Shown here in pieces: positions 49,115-61,625 of a DNA stretch of 64,000 nucleotides. Numbering within the stretch: position 1 is the stretch's first letter; every line of letters begins with the position of its first letter. Location: positions 1-64,000 of the forward strand of contig JAVXUO010000499.1 of NCBI GenBank assembly GCA_033065855.1. The letters are read 5' to 3'. Source of the DNA: Escallonia rubra (lineage: Eukaryota > Streptophyta > Magnoliopsida > Escalloniales > Escalloniaceae). A program made the translations under genes and the position numbers. A model generated the notes under the pieces. The model was not told the DNA's origin. It saw only the letters and a list, made by a program, of their open reading frames with translations, and did no database searches.

Positions 49115-49314
49115 TTACAAGTTGATGTCGACCAATCTAAGTTCGGGAATTTGTGGATTGTGATTTGGTTGTAGCAGGTGATCTTCACTTACAATTTTTG
49201 GTTCATTAGAAACACTCGATTGACTTGGGGAAAGACTTGTAGCTGGTGAGTGAAAGTTATCAAAGCTCGAAGGGCTTGGTTAGTGATGGCTGTTTCTGTC
49301 CATTGAGTCCCTAG

Positions 49315-49818
49315 TGTTCCGCACTTTTTATAAGGAGGCTAATTTTAGAAGAAACGCCACGCAGGCGCTTACGAGACGCTTCCTGGACGCTTACTTGGCG
49401 ATTAGAAGGCAAGGCTTCCGGAAGGTTCCAGACTTCTCTCTATTTTGAACATGTGTAAAATGTGTAACATGTGTGAATATTCTAGAATAGGAAAGTATTC
49501 TAGAATTCTAGAAGCATAATAGGATCCGTAGGATCGAATGTATCTCCACCGTTCGTTGAGGAGATGGAGTAGTATATAAAGCCAAGGCCTCACTTGGCCA
49601 AAGCATCCAAGACACATCCAAGACATTCTTGTATTCAAGTATATAGGCTTTCTCCAAGTAGTGTATTGGGAATCCTTTCCCCAACCTCTTGTGTTCCGCT
49701 GCATATTTGTTTCCTACTTCGCCCAGCTCTACGGTTAGGCTGACTTAGCCAAGCAAGCGGGGGCTTGATCTAGCTAAGTGCCGCACGGTTTCGGCTTAGG
49801 GAAGTTCGGTCCGTGACA
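49315..49818 (-). mobile_element. Solo LTR inserted in GLR-C exon 5
   Basis: 504 bp starting TGTTCCGCAC and ending CCGTGACA, flanked by CTAG on both sides (49311-49314, 49819-49822). On the minus strand it begins TGTCACGGACCGAAC, a common plant LTR start. No internal region or PBS is present. Removing it together with one CTAG rejoins the GLR tail in frame (...VYEP then RDSMDRNSHH). Confidence 0.75.
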
Positions 49819-52800
49819 CTAGGCTCATAAACTCGCATAGAGGCAGAAATGAGGAGTGCCAATGAAGAAGCAACTCCAACAATAAGGAAGAGGCCCCAAA
49901 AACTGTTGAGGCTAAGGCTGCTTGATGATAGAGAACTGGTTGCTTCTGGATAGCTTCCATGCTTTCCTAGCCATGCCTTCTCAATTCGTTCCATTTTATC
50001 TCCCTCAGTCACACTTAAGATAGCCCTTGAAACATCCGGGACCAAGGGGGAATCTATTGGAAAGGCCTGCAGGTAGCAGTAAATTGTTAAGTAAACTCAT
50101 TAGAGAGAGAGAGAGAGAGAGAGCATACAAAGCTAAACCCTGCAATTCTAAGCGTTTGCGCAACCATGGTGTACTTCAAGCAATGTTTGTCAAGAAAAAG
50201 CTTCATATATGGGATTTCATCGAAAGCTGCGGCAATGGTCCCTTTTGAAAAGGCTTGGTGAAGTTCATCTGTAGTGTTATACACCAATAGCTTGGAACCA
50301 TCCTTGATAAACTGTCTTAGGAGTCCATAAACAAAAGAACCTTTTGGATAACCAACGACCATCTCTTTGTCTATTAGCTCTTGCATACTTGTGATTGTTG
50401 GCTCAAGCTGTCGAACAGTTAGTATTGATGTTAAGCTGGCGGTGTAGCTTTGAGTCAGAATTAGAACCACAAAGCACCATATGATCAGCACAAACCTAGC
50501 CAAATATTGCTCTCCACTTTCTCCTCTGAAAAGATTTTGTAGACAAGGCTATAATCAAAAGATGAAGGAAAAAGATAAAGTGTCATATCATGTTTTTCGT
50601 GAATAGTGCAAATCATGTTCGGTCAAGAATGTTGCTGTTTAGTGGCGTCTATACAACGCAATACATAGTCAGTTTCAGCATACAGGATGAACTACAACAG
50701 AGAGAAATAGTTTTCATGTTTGTCAATTTTTATGGTGAAAAAAAATGTAGAGCGAACAAAACGTTTCTATATTAGTTATTCCACAGCTATCATGCATGAT
50801 CTGCATTTAATCAACATTTTTTTTTGTTGTGTTTGAGGGCTTCTGTGCAGAGTAACACGATCATTTTTACATGCTGCATTCAGTCATATGATACTGATTT
50901 TCAAAGTCGATGCAATACTAGTGATTCATTGGCTATCAAAATCTGCATTTGATGTGATTGAATGTTATCTTTTATGTGCAGTAAGCCTTAAAATTAGCTT
51001 CTTAGTGGTCTTGCTACAGGCCAATATGAAGGCAAAGTGGAGTAAGGAAGATTACTGTGTGCAAAAACCATCGTTGAGAAGGAGAACGAGAGGCTTGTGG
51101 CAAGTTGTTGAGCACGGCTCCCGCCAAACTCTTGGTTTTCGTGTTCAAGCATCCAAATCAGAAAGCCGATCAGAAAAAAGAAACAGGCGCTTGTAACCCA
51201 AAGATCGCACGTCAACGGCTTCAAGAAGACCCATGCATTTTTTTCCTTCCTATCTTTCACAGGCACAATCATGGTTACGCCTGACTCAGTATAGGGAAGA
51301 GTAAAGTCCACATACAAGGACCTGTTGGCTATGATAGTAATATCGCCGACTACAGCATCATAATTCTGCTACAATGAAAATCAGAACATGTGGTTTGTTC
51401 AGTAAACAAACTACCTGAAGCTCAGTAGGATAAAAGGATGAAAATTTGTCTTAGTTCTTTTGGATGGGCATTGGCGTCAAAGCAGTACAAAAATTATGTT
51501 AGTTCCTCTCAACCAAATCAATTATCTGATACGCTCGAACCCAATAAGCTCTATTAGAGATATGATGCTAGTGAGAGATATTATTTTGAACCAAATTCAT
51601 CAAGTACCATCACTACTATTAATTGAATTACTTGTTCTAGTTCTAGCATTTTTCTATACTTTGGTTGTAAATAACACAAGATAAGATATAGTTTGACTGA
51701 CCCCAAGAGAAACTTGATAGATCAAGTCGTCATAACTGGAGCTGTGACCGCCAAAGTTTGTGAACGGAACATACATGTAAGGGACATCATATGGCAATGT
51801 TGCCATCACAGCTTCAAAGACATCAATGGAGAATCCAGTTACCGTTGTAGTATTGGTACTGGGGTCCCTTTTCACGTTTACAAAGTCACTCGAGCCATCT
51901 TTTACTGGCACCCCGATCCTCAACTTCTTTTCATTTGTTGGAATCACCCAACCCTTTGGAACTGACGTAGACTCACCTGGCCATCTTATAGATTGAAGGT
52001 TGGCCTTTGAAGTTGAATAAGTTTTCGTATCAGAAAAGTTCATTTCTCTACGATCTCCTGTTGCATTGTCCAAAAGCCTATCACTTGCTCCTCATTACCA
52101 ATTAAATTAACTATCCGAAAAACTGAGGATTCTAGTTGACCATTGACGATATGAAAATCTCCACTAAGGCCATTGAATCTAGTAGCTGATAGTTCTTGAC
52201 GAAGTTTCTTGCCAAATTGAGAGACCGCCATCTCTTCAAGATCCATGGATCCTGTAGAAACAGTTGTCTTTTTGGATCTAGGGTTCATGAACTCAACCTT
52301 TTCAACTGCGATCGCTAGTGCTGTAGTAACATCATATGCCCACAAACCAAATATGTTCAGATCAACCTCTAATGTACTCTCTTCTTGTGATTTTCATCGA
52401 AACATAAAATCTTCAAGCCTTCTACTTTTAGGGACATGAGGCTTTACTCCAATTACCCCCTGCATTGAATCAATTTTTGATTGATCCATCAAGCTCAAGG
52501 GATTAGTCAATCCATCGGTGACGATCCATACATAACCTTCGCTCATCATTCCTACCTCTTTTGCTCTTGCAAAAAGCCGAGATCCAAGAGAAGGTGTCAT
52601 GTGCATAATGAACACTCTTGTTTGCATTGTCATCAACTTGTAAAGCTCCGCAACAATTTCATGATCAGTGGCAGATGGATGGATGACACTTCGGTAGGGA
52701 ACACGAGTGTCAACTTCTTGCAAGGCGTCAGTTAAATGTGGTATTACACCCTCACCAAACTCGTTGTCAACGTATATGGGGATGGCAGCCCTCCATCCAA

Positions 52801-53019
52801 AGGCTTTGACCAAAGCGGCTATGGCTTTTACTTGAGATGAGTCGTTTAGGGTGGCTCGAAAAAAATATGCACCGGAATGAAGTAAGAGAAAGACTTGTTG
52901 CTGAAAATGATAGAATGGGCACTTGAGCATTGTCTCCAAGATTTACTATGAATTTGGCCTGCATGGAAGTCACTGGCCCTATGATCGCTTGCACTTGCTC
53001 ATTTTCATTAGGTCGATAG

Positions 53020-54118
53020 CTGCAATTTATTTATCAGATGGAAGAATGCTATTAGTCTCATATCTGCTGCCAGTGAAAATACTGTAGCTTACGTATCTTG
53101 ACTTACAAATGTAATGTTCAAGAAAATGATTGTTCTGGTGCAAAGACCGAACTATAGAAAGAAGTAAAAGAACCAGATCCAAAATGATATTCAATGTGAA
53201 AGGTCCATTTTCTTCCTCATGTTCTAAAGATTGCCCCTCTGCATGGTTACGGCCACTCCTCCAATTTCCACCACCACGCGAGCAATGGATGAAAATCAGA
53301 GTTCACGTACCATATAGGGCCTAATATTTGAAGAATATTCTTTGAGACGTCTTCGACCTCACCTATCATGTTGGACGGACTCGGAATCATTAAATAGTAA
53401 CTTGGAATAACTTTTTTTCCGTTTTAGATGCTTATCATTTTACCCATCCTCGTAGGTATCAAAAAATGAACAGCATGGCTAAAACAACAAGCTAAATGAG
53501 TGAAAAGATCAATCCTTGCCTACATCCGGGATTTCTAAGCCCGGTGGAAAAGTTTAGGGTTGAGGAACAACAATCGTTGTTATGTTCTCCCAGTTGCCAA
53601 AAATACTAATGTCTAAGCTATACGAAAGGTACGAGGAGGGGCGAGAGTGACTGAAGCAAATCAAGCTTCTTTTAAGCCATAGATGTTGACCTGTTAGACT
53701 GCATAAAAGGTACCAAGATAACATGGCAACTTGGCATAACTTGACACCAATTCTAATTTCTACATAGATAAGATTCTTCTGAATAGTTTTGATATTCTAG
53801 TCTAATTTATTTCTTGAGGGCTAGAACAGAATCTGCAGTTAAATAAGATAGTTCTATAATTGGCTTAATAGGCCTAACCTACCTAATATGTTTATATGTT
53901 GCTGATGACTTGTTTGAATATAAATCCGTAATTTTGCACCTAATTCTTTCATAAAAATAGTAAGGGAAAAAGTGAGAGAGAACAGATGGGAGCAAACTAA
54001 TCTATCTTTCCTTAGAAAAACTGCAACCTACCTCACGAGAGGATGGTAAATAACCAATCTGGTACTTAACATGCATGGAGTATGGTCATACTTGACATCT
54101 CTCTTTGTAGGTCTTAAT
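53020..54118. other. Intron 1 of GLR-C, part downstream of the copia element
   Basis: Intronic sequence without recognisable genes; short ORFs are not supported. With 61631-61850 it makes up the original intron of about 1.3 kb. Confidence 0.6.
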
Positions 54119-54123
54119 GTACT

Positions 54124-54567
54124 TGTTGAAACTATTTAAATACGCTTACCACATAACGTAGTGGGTTCGGAAACATACCGTATGAAGTCTCCGAAAATTC
54201 CGATGTAGGATCCTTGTTGTTACGAGCCTCCAACACGCTTGATCTTTATCGTAGGTATGAAAATGGCTACTAGAGTCGAGTTCTTCGTCCACGAACCAAA
54301 TCCTAGAGCTTGGTGATTGCTCTAAAGATAGTGCTATAGAGAGAGGGATTATTACTATGATTTCTGACTTATTGGGATATCTCTAGCCTTTATATAGAGA
54401 TACAATTAGAGACTGACTTTACCTCAAACTCTTAGGAGATAAAGATGTATTTACCTCAAACACTTAGAAGATAAATATCCTCTAATTAACTGTAATTATC
54501 CAGACTAACAAATACACATTATCTGTTAGTGGGCGGATAATGGGTCCATTGACCCAATTTATTAACA
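54124..54567 (-). repeat. 3' LTR of the copia element
   Basis: TGTTGAAACT...TTATTAACA, 444 bp, paired with 61182-61625. Being on the minus strand, this left copy is the downstream LTR. Confidence 0.95.
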
Positions 54568-55655
54568 GCTCCCACTCGCCCACACACAGGGCAAATAAAT
54601 CGTACAGTCCCTCTTTATCTCTTGTCCACTCATCTCCTCATACAGGAAATGGAACGTGCGACCTACGAGAAAGGATGTCCAGTTGAGGAGTATTGTATTA
54701 AGTTATCACCAAACTAACACAATACATCACTCCAATAAATCTCGTATGTACCCCAGATAGTTCAACTACACCAGATTAAACACTCTCAAATCCCTCATAA
54801 CGAGCAGTGTTGAACCTCTCGTATGTTATGTATTCATGACTCATATCGAAACGAAAATCGACAAAGTCGCCCGGGCTATGAATCACACAACATGGTGTAA
54901 TATTGAACTTTCTTCCCAAAGCCCTCATGTCATTCCAATTAGACCCAACCGCTTTCCTAGACATGCCCCGCGAGACCGCATCATCCATGATCCAAGGGTA
55001 CATGCTAAAGTAGCGACATTGAGTATCCTCTTCATGACATAGTCTAAGGTGAGAAGGGTACTGCATAGGATCAAAACATATTTCGATCCAAGTGGCTCAC
55101 ACAGTGACGAAGCAGGGATTCATTCATCATTCCCACTGTCGGTCTGCATTTAGCACATGCAGTATGATTTGCATGCTATGGCGTAACCCACAAGGGCGTG
55201 TCACATAAATGTATAATAAAATACGCCATACGAATCTGAGTCTAGTCGCTTTACAAGTGCCTAACCTGAGTTTTTCAGCCCAGTCACTCTCATAGTGCCT
55301 GCCTGAAATCTCACATTCGGCTATAAACAGGCTACATAGAGTTGTGAAGATACTCTATGATCGACCTACATTTTTAGGTCTCATCTTAGCTCCAACTAAG
55401 GCGACATGTTTGCATTACAAACTGTATCATCTTATTCGCCCACTTGGCGCCTAAGACAATTATGTCTCATCTGGCTCGCTATCTTAGCGCCAAGGTGAAT
55501 TACCCGTGTGAGTGGGTCAATTCGAGCCTGGTGACACTCTCAATAAGGATGTATATGTAATCACAAAGATTATCCATTCATTCCAAAATAAACTCAAATC
55601 AAGGAACAAAAAATTAATATAATAAATGTCAAGTACATAAGATGCCATAAACATA
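54568..55655 (-). other. Copia 3' untranslated region, orphan 96-codon ORF
   Basis: 1.1 kb lie between the RNase H stop and the polypurine tract, long for a copia element. An ORF at 55066-54776 (start MQYPSHLRLCHEEDTQ) matches no family I know and may be chance. Confidence 0.5.
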
Positions 55656-57245
55656 TCAAAACCTACGGAGTCCCATACTCCTAAAGTGAGAAAGGAAAAC
55701 ATCTCTAGCAATGGGCTTGGTCAAAGGATCAGCCACCATACTGCCAGTAGGTATATGCTTCATGGACACCTCTCCTTGCGCAACTAAAGTTCTAATGAAG
55801 TGATAATGAAGGCCTATGTGTTTGGCCTTCCCATGATATTTGGGGTCCTTTACAAAATCTAGGGCTGCTGTATTGTCACAGTGAACAGTGACAGCCTCGT
55901 CTGCATGAGCTGTAACCCCTAAAGACTGTAAGAATGACCTCAACCAAACAGCTTCCTGGACTGCTGCTGAACAAGCAACATACTCCGACTCCATCGTGGA
56001 TAGGGCGATGCAAGTCTGTTTCTTACTACACCAAGAGATAGCTCCACCTCCTAGTATGAATGCATGACCTGAAGTGGATCTGCGCTCATCTCTATCACCG
56101 CCCCAATCAGCATCGCTGTATCCTCTCAGTCTCAAGTCTCCACCATGATAACATAGGACGAGATCAGCGGTTCCACGCAGGTATCGAAGGATCCTCTTCA
56201 CCGCATTCCCATGAGCGGGTCCAGGATTACTCTGATAACGACTCACCATTCCAACGGCATAGCAGATGTCTAGACGCGTACACAACATAGCGTACATCAG
56301 ACTTCCTACTGCAGCCGCGTAAGGCACCTTGGACATCCGATTCTTTTCCTCATCATTCTTTGGGCATTGGTCTGTGGTCAAAGTACACGCCTTGTCCATT
56401 GGAGTGTCTATGGGTTTTGAGTTATGCATACGAAATCGTTCAATGACTTTCTTGATGTATGTCTCTTGAGACAAACCGAGAAGTCTCTTTGAACGATCAC
56501 GTATGATTTTAACCCCGAGCACATAATTAGCTTCTCCCATGTCCTTCATCTCAAAAGTTGAGGACAGCCACTGCTTAGTGGCGACAATGGAACTCATGTC
56601 ATTCCCAGCTAAAAGAATGTCATCCATATACAAAGAAAGGATTAGAATATTTTTCTTGGATCGTTTTACGTAAACGCAATAGTTTTGTTCAATCATTTGA
56701 AAACCTACAGAGGTAATGGCATGATGAAACCTAAAGTACCATTGCCTAGACGATTGTTTGAGACCATATATAGAACGTTTGAGACGGCAAACTTTGCGCT
56801 CATGTCCTTTGACTTCAAAACCCTCGGGTTGAGCCATATAAATCTCTTCGTCTAGTTCTCCATTGAGAAACGCGGTCTTAACATCCATATGAAAAAGTTC
56901 TAAATCCTGCTGGGCGACAATAGCTAGGATCAGGCGAATTGAAGCAAATCTCACCACTGGGGAGAAAGTGTCTTCATAGTCCACACCCCGCAGTTGGGTA
57001 TAGCCTTTCGCCACAAGACGTGCCTTATACTTGTCAATTGACCCATCTACTTTGCGCTTGACTTTTAAAAACCACTTGTTTCCAATAGTCTTGCGCCATG
57101 GCGGAAGGTCAATCAACTCCCAGACCTGACTCTTTTCCATTAAGCTCAACTTATCCTTCATTGCAGCCATCCACTCATTGCTAGCAGACGAAGATAAGGC
57201 TTCTTCCACAGAAGTAGGCTCGTCTTCATCATTTGGAGTGCACAT
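55656..57245 (-). pseudogene. Copia pol: reverse transcriptase and RNase H
   Basis: 529 open residues: RVT_2 with WELIDLPPWRKTIGNKWFLK, YKARLVAKGYTQ, FHMDVKTAFLNGELDEEIYM, the catalytic YMDD (SLYMDDILLAGND), then RNase H with YSDADWGGDRDERRSTSG, STMESEYVA and HCDNTAALDFVKDPKYHGKA. The RT itself looks intact, but it is separated from the integrase by frame changes near 57260 and 57735. It therefore could not be made as one polyprotein without corrections. Its start Met is internal to pol and not a real start. Confidence 0.9.
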
Positions 57246-58503
57246 AAGAATTTCTCCGTCAATCTCGCACGACGACGTGGAACTCTTCCTCGTGCACCTC
57301 TACGCAGTTGAGAATCTTGTTGACCTAATGGTCCTTGTGGTGTGCTCCCACTGTCTGGGATACTCCCACTAGTTTGAAGGTCACTTACACTATCTTCAGC
57401 GACAACATGACGAGGAACTAATTCCCCACCTTCGCTTGGAGATGGTAAAGTGGGTTCAACCTCCTCTAACTCATAGAGGTCAAGATTCTTACTCGCGTCT
57501 CCAATGCTAGGAAAATCACTCTCTATGAAATCGACATCACGAGACTCTATTTCAGTCCTTCCACCATTTGGATGTTCACCATACATCACATAGCCTTTAG
57601 AGTTTTCAGAATACCTTAGAAAGATACTCTTCTTTGCTCTAGGCCCTAGTTTCCCATACTTATGAGAAATACTGTGAACATAACCTGCTGAGCCCCATGG
57701 GCGCAAGTTATCCAAATTTGGCTTTGGCCATTCCAAAGCTCATAAGGGGTGGATTTGACTGACTGTGAAGGCACACGATTAAGTATATAGGCTGCAGTCA
57801 AAAAGGCATCCCCCCAAAAAGATATTGGAAGGTTTGATTGCGCCATCATAGACCTAACCATGTCTAACAATGTTCTATTCCTTCTTTCCGCAACACCATT
57901 TTGTTGTGGAGTATTAGGAATAGTAAGTTGCCTGCGTATCCCCTTTTCCTCACAAAACTTTTTGAAGTGATCTGACAAATATTCGCGTCCCCGGTCAGTG
58001 CGAAGAGTTTTAAAATTCTTCTCTTTCTGATTCTCAACCTCTGCTACAAAGCGTTTGAAACAGTCCAAAGCTTCATAGCGGTGAGATATCAGATACACAT
58101 AACCATATCGCGTATAATCGTCTATCAGTGTAAGGAAATAAGAGGCGCCATGGGGTGCCTTTACACTCATAGGTCCACATATGTCAGAGTGAACTAGCTC
58201 AAGTGGTTGAGTTGCTTTCACAGCCTTTCCAAAAGGCTTCCTGCATGCTTTACCGGCCAAACAAGCCTCACAAGTTTGTAGATTGACTTTTGCGAGTGGG
58301 CCTAAAAAGCCTTCTCTAGCCAAACGAGTCATTCTATCTTGGCCTATGTGGCCCAGCCTCGCATGCCAGGTGGTAGAATCATTCATAATATTATCATTCA
58401 CAACATAAGAATAAGAGGACTGAGAATCAATTAAATCCAATTGAAAAAGATTATCCATGCGAAAACCATGTCCGAACAAAACATCATCCAAAAAGATGTC
58501 CAA
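57246..58503 (-). pseudogene. Copia pol: GAG-pre-integrase and integrase
   Basis: From 58503: LDDVLFGHGFRMDNLFQLDL and TWHARLGHIGQDRM (pre-integrase). A Cys pair CEACLAGKACRKPF and the integrase core with HSDICGPM, LRTDRGREYLSD and NGVAERRNRTL (D, D, E region) follow, then the C-terminal region from 57736 (RPWGSAGYVHS, LGPRAKKSIFLRY) in another frame. The frame break lies near 57735. Between gag and this segment there is no protease and no zinc knuckle, so an internal deletion is inferred. Confidence 0.85.
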
Positions 58504-58509
58504 CTTATT

Positions 58510-59307
58510 ACCCCTAAAAATAAAGAGAAAACATCAGCGCTTGCCGTTTGCATTGCACGAACCCCCTTGCGTTTCTTCATTTTCCCTTCCTTTGGCGCAG
58601 AAGTGCTAGCCTCGTTTTTCTTACCTTTCTTACTTTGTCTTCCGCGCTTGCCATTTGCATTGCGCGATCCCTCTTGGGCAACATAAGTGAGGGCCTTGTC
58701 AGCATCTCGAGTCTCAGCCTCAAGGATGACATGCTGTGAAACATCAGAAAAAATTCTTGATGTTTTCACTGTGGGTCAATATCTGTTTCATATTGGCCCA
58801 TGAGGCAGGAAGGGACCTTATGACAGCTCTGACTTGCTGCTCATCTGTGAGCGCATGTCCAGCATCCCTCAGCTTACCAATCATATTGGACATCACCCTT
58901 AGATGCTCACTCATGGTATGCTTAGGGTCTTTTGTGTATTCCTCAAACTTGATCACAAGGCTACGAAGCCGCGTAGTTAAGGTTCCACCAAAAGAGAACT
59001 TGAGCTGCTCTCATAAAGCTTTGCAAGTTGGAAGTTCATCATACTGCCCAATTAGATCATTTTGCAAGCTGCTCAACAAGGTGTAGCGTGCACTACGATC
59101 TTTCTGATTCCACTTCTGGTAGGCAGTGTGGTCTCTTAGAGGTTGCGCCTCAGTTGGCGCGACCATCTCCTTGGTCAAGTGCTCCTCGAGCTCTTGTTCG
59201 TTCAGCATGAATTTCATCTTTTTGTGCCAAACGTCATAATTATCTCCGTTAAGTTTCTCACCCTTAACGAGATCAGCTATGACATTCTTGGTGGCCATTA
59301 TATTCAC
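58510..59307 (-). pseudogene. Copia gag, broken
   Basis: Starts MNIMATKNVIADLVKGEKLNG with the gag signature KLNGDNYDVWHKKMKFML. A TGA at 59011-59013 replaces the expected Trp. The frame continues (FEEYTKDPKHTMSEHLRVM, HALTDEQQVRAVIRSLPASW) to a T-run at 58748-58753, where an extra base shifts frame to DVSQHVILEAE. A Lys/Arg-rich tail follows. No CCHC knuckle is seen before the integrase part. Confidence 0.8.
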
Positions 59308-61168
59308 TACATTAGATTGCGCAAGGAAAAAGACATTAATTATACCTCCTTCTATTTATTTCAAAAAATTCAAATGAAAAACATAATCCTTCCTCACATC
59401 ATGAAATCGAAAATCTGCTAAGCTCGTAATCATCTCCCATGTATGTGAGTTGGGAAAAATATTTTTCAAGTAATTTTTCGCAATAAATTTCATCATCATA
59501 TAAGCCACAATATAAATCATCCACATGATAATTTAGAACAATATAAAATTACACCATGCAATTAAGTGTGCAAGGACTCCATTGAGCGCTATTGGCATTC
59601 TAATAACTTATGCTAAGAACATTCTGGCTTGAATAATGTGCGTGCGAAATTACATCCCCGTACAAGGCTTTCTTGAAATATACAGGGAAATAATAGAATA
59701 CAACATCTTTGAAAATCCTATTACAAACTACTCCAATAAAACAAATGGAGATGCCGCACAACACATTATTCTCAAAAGAATTTTCTTAAAACAAGAGTAA
59801 ATACATTAAACATAAGTTTCTTTAGAATGCCAATCTAATATCCATCCATTTAACCTAAAACTAGCATGCTCAAATAACAAGTTAAAGGGTAATAAAATGG
59901 ATGAATAGGCCACATTCTCCTCCCAAGGAAAACGGGCGTTAAGGCCTTGAAAATATAAATTGTTTAAAAATGTGGACTTACCAAAAACCCAACAAATATA
60001 CCTCAAAAGTATATTTAAACCATAACACAAATCAAGGCAAGCATGTAAAAAATTAGACATAATTTATCTATGTCATATAACTCTCCAAAAATATTTATTG
60101 CTACTCACGAAGTGCAAAAAATAATATTTACGCATTATTCGTATTTTTGGAAACCACAAAAAGTACCACAAAAATACTCACAAATGACCAAAAACCGAGA
60201 GATAAATTCTTAAAATATGACAAACAGTAAATTTGACCCTAATATACCCTCTGGAATTAAAGAAAAATTATGTGTGTATAAAACAAAATTTTAAAGCTAA
60301 TTTTCCATAGAAAAAATCGTTTAAAAATTATACTGAATACACACAAAGGGTATAAAAGTAAATTTAACAATACAGAAAACTTACAGAAGCGACTACAAAG
60401 CTTCACGCGCCGGAGGTGGGTCCAAAAACGGCCAGAAACAGCCTTCACGCGCCTCCACGCGCCACCGTACGTGTGGGGCAGCATCTGTGTTCTTTGGCAG
60501 GCGCGTGATAAGCACGCGCGCGTGGGCATGTGGACGAAGCCTGGCGCGTGGCGCGTGGGAGCGTTGCAACTGCCTTGGCTACGCGCGTGAGGCGCGTGAC
60601 AGCGCGGCTTGACGCGTGGACAGCTGTCTTGGCGCGGGGCGCGTTTCTGCGGCTCGGCTTGAGCGCGTGTCGGGCGTCGGCGGCTCGGCTTGAGCGCATG
60701 GCGCGCGTGTAACACTGTTCATCTTCTTCGCGAGAAACCCTAATTTTTCCAGCGCCGCCATGTCGCGATGCCAACTTTCGAAGGCCATATCTCTCTCGTT
60801 TTTAAGCCAAATAATGCGTACGATATATTGTTGGAAAGCTTATGCGACATAGATTAATTATGTGCCAACCGATCATGATAAAAACTGAATATCATGCTCC
60901 GAATTTGAGTCCCAAAACTCGAAAAAAAACATAGTTTTTCTTGAAAAATAAAATCATGATTTCTCACAAATCATGCATCCAAAAATCACAAAATTTTACA
61001 GAGTTCATCCTCAACCATAGGAGAATAAAAACATATAATTATTTTTCAGAAAAACATGCTTAATTAATTTCGAATTTTTGTAATGGGTCTCGTTCATGTA
61101 TTCGAAAAAAAATCGCAACATGCACATAATTATACTAGCATGTTAAAGGCGAATCAACAAGTAATCAT
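59308..61168 (-). other. Copia 5' leader, with a GC-rich GCGCGTG block
   Basis: 1.86 kb between primer binding site and gag. Mostly AT-rich, but 60400-60720 is strikingly GC-rich with repeated GCGCGTG/CACGCGC words. Arg/Ala-rich ORFs across it follow from that composition. Confidence 0.55.
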
Positions 61169-61181
61169 GCTCTGATACCAA

Positions 61182-61625
61182 TGTTGAAACTATTTAAATA
61201 CGCTTACCACATAACGTAGTGGGTTCGGAAACATACCGTATGAAGTCTCCAAAAATTCCGATGTAGGATCCTTGTTGTTACGAGCCTCCAACACGCTTGA
61301 TCTTTATCATAGGTATGAAAACGGCTACTAGAGTCGAGTTCTTCGTCCACGAACCAAATCCTAGAGCTTGGTGATTGCTCTAGAGAGAGTGCTATAGAGA
61401 GAGGGATTATTACTATGACTTCTGACTTATTGGGATATCTCTAGCCTTTATATAGAGATACAATTAGAGACTGACTTTACCTCAAACTCTTAGGAGATAA
61501 AGATGTATTTACCTCAAACACTTAGGAGATAAATATCCTCTAATTAACTGTAATTATCCAGACTAACAAATACACATTATCTGTTAGTGGGCGGATAATA
61601 GGTCCATTGACCCAATTTATTAACA
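61182..61625 (-). repeat. 5' LTR of the copia element
   Basis: 444 bp, next to the primer binding site at 61169-61180 with a one-base gap. It would drive minus-strand transcription, the same direction as GLR-C. Confidence 0.95.

Larger units (their letters stand above)
54124..61625 (-). mobile_element. Ty1/copia retrotransposon in GLR-C intron 1
   Basis: 7502 bp with two 444-bp LTRs and a perfect 5-bp duplication GTACT (54119-54123, 61626-61630). The primer binding site TGGTATCAGAGC (minus strand, 61180-61169) matches initiator Met-tRNA. The polypurine tract AGTGGGAGC lies next to the left LTR. Domain order on the minus strand is gag, integrase, RT, RNase H, as in copia. Coding lesions make it non-autonomous. 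LTRs differ at about 8 sites by eye (1.8%), indicating a fairly recent insertion. Confidence 0.95.

Noticed and set aside
60257-60774. Arg/Ala-rich ORFs in the copia leader
   Set aside because: They occur in several frames of a GC-rich repeat block, are not conserved with any family I know, and sit where a leader is expected.
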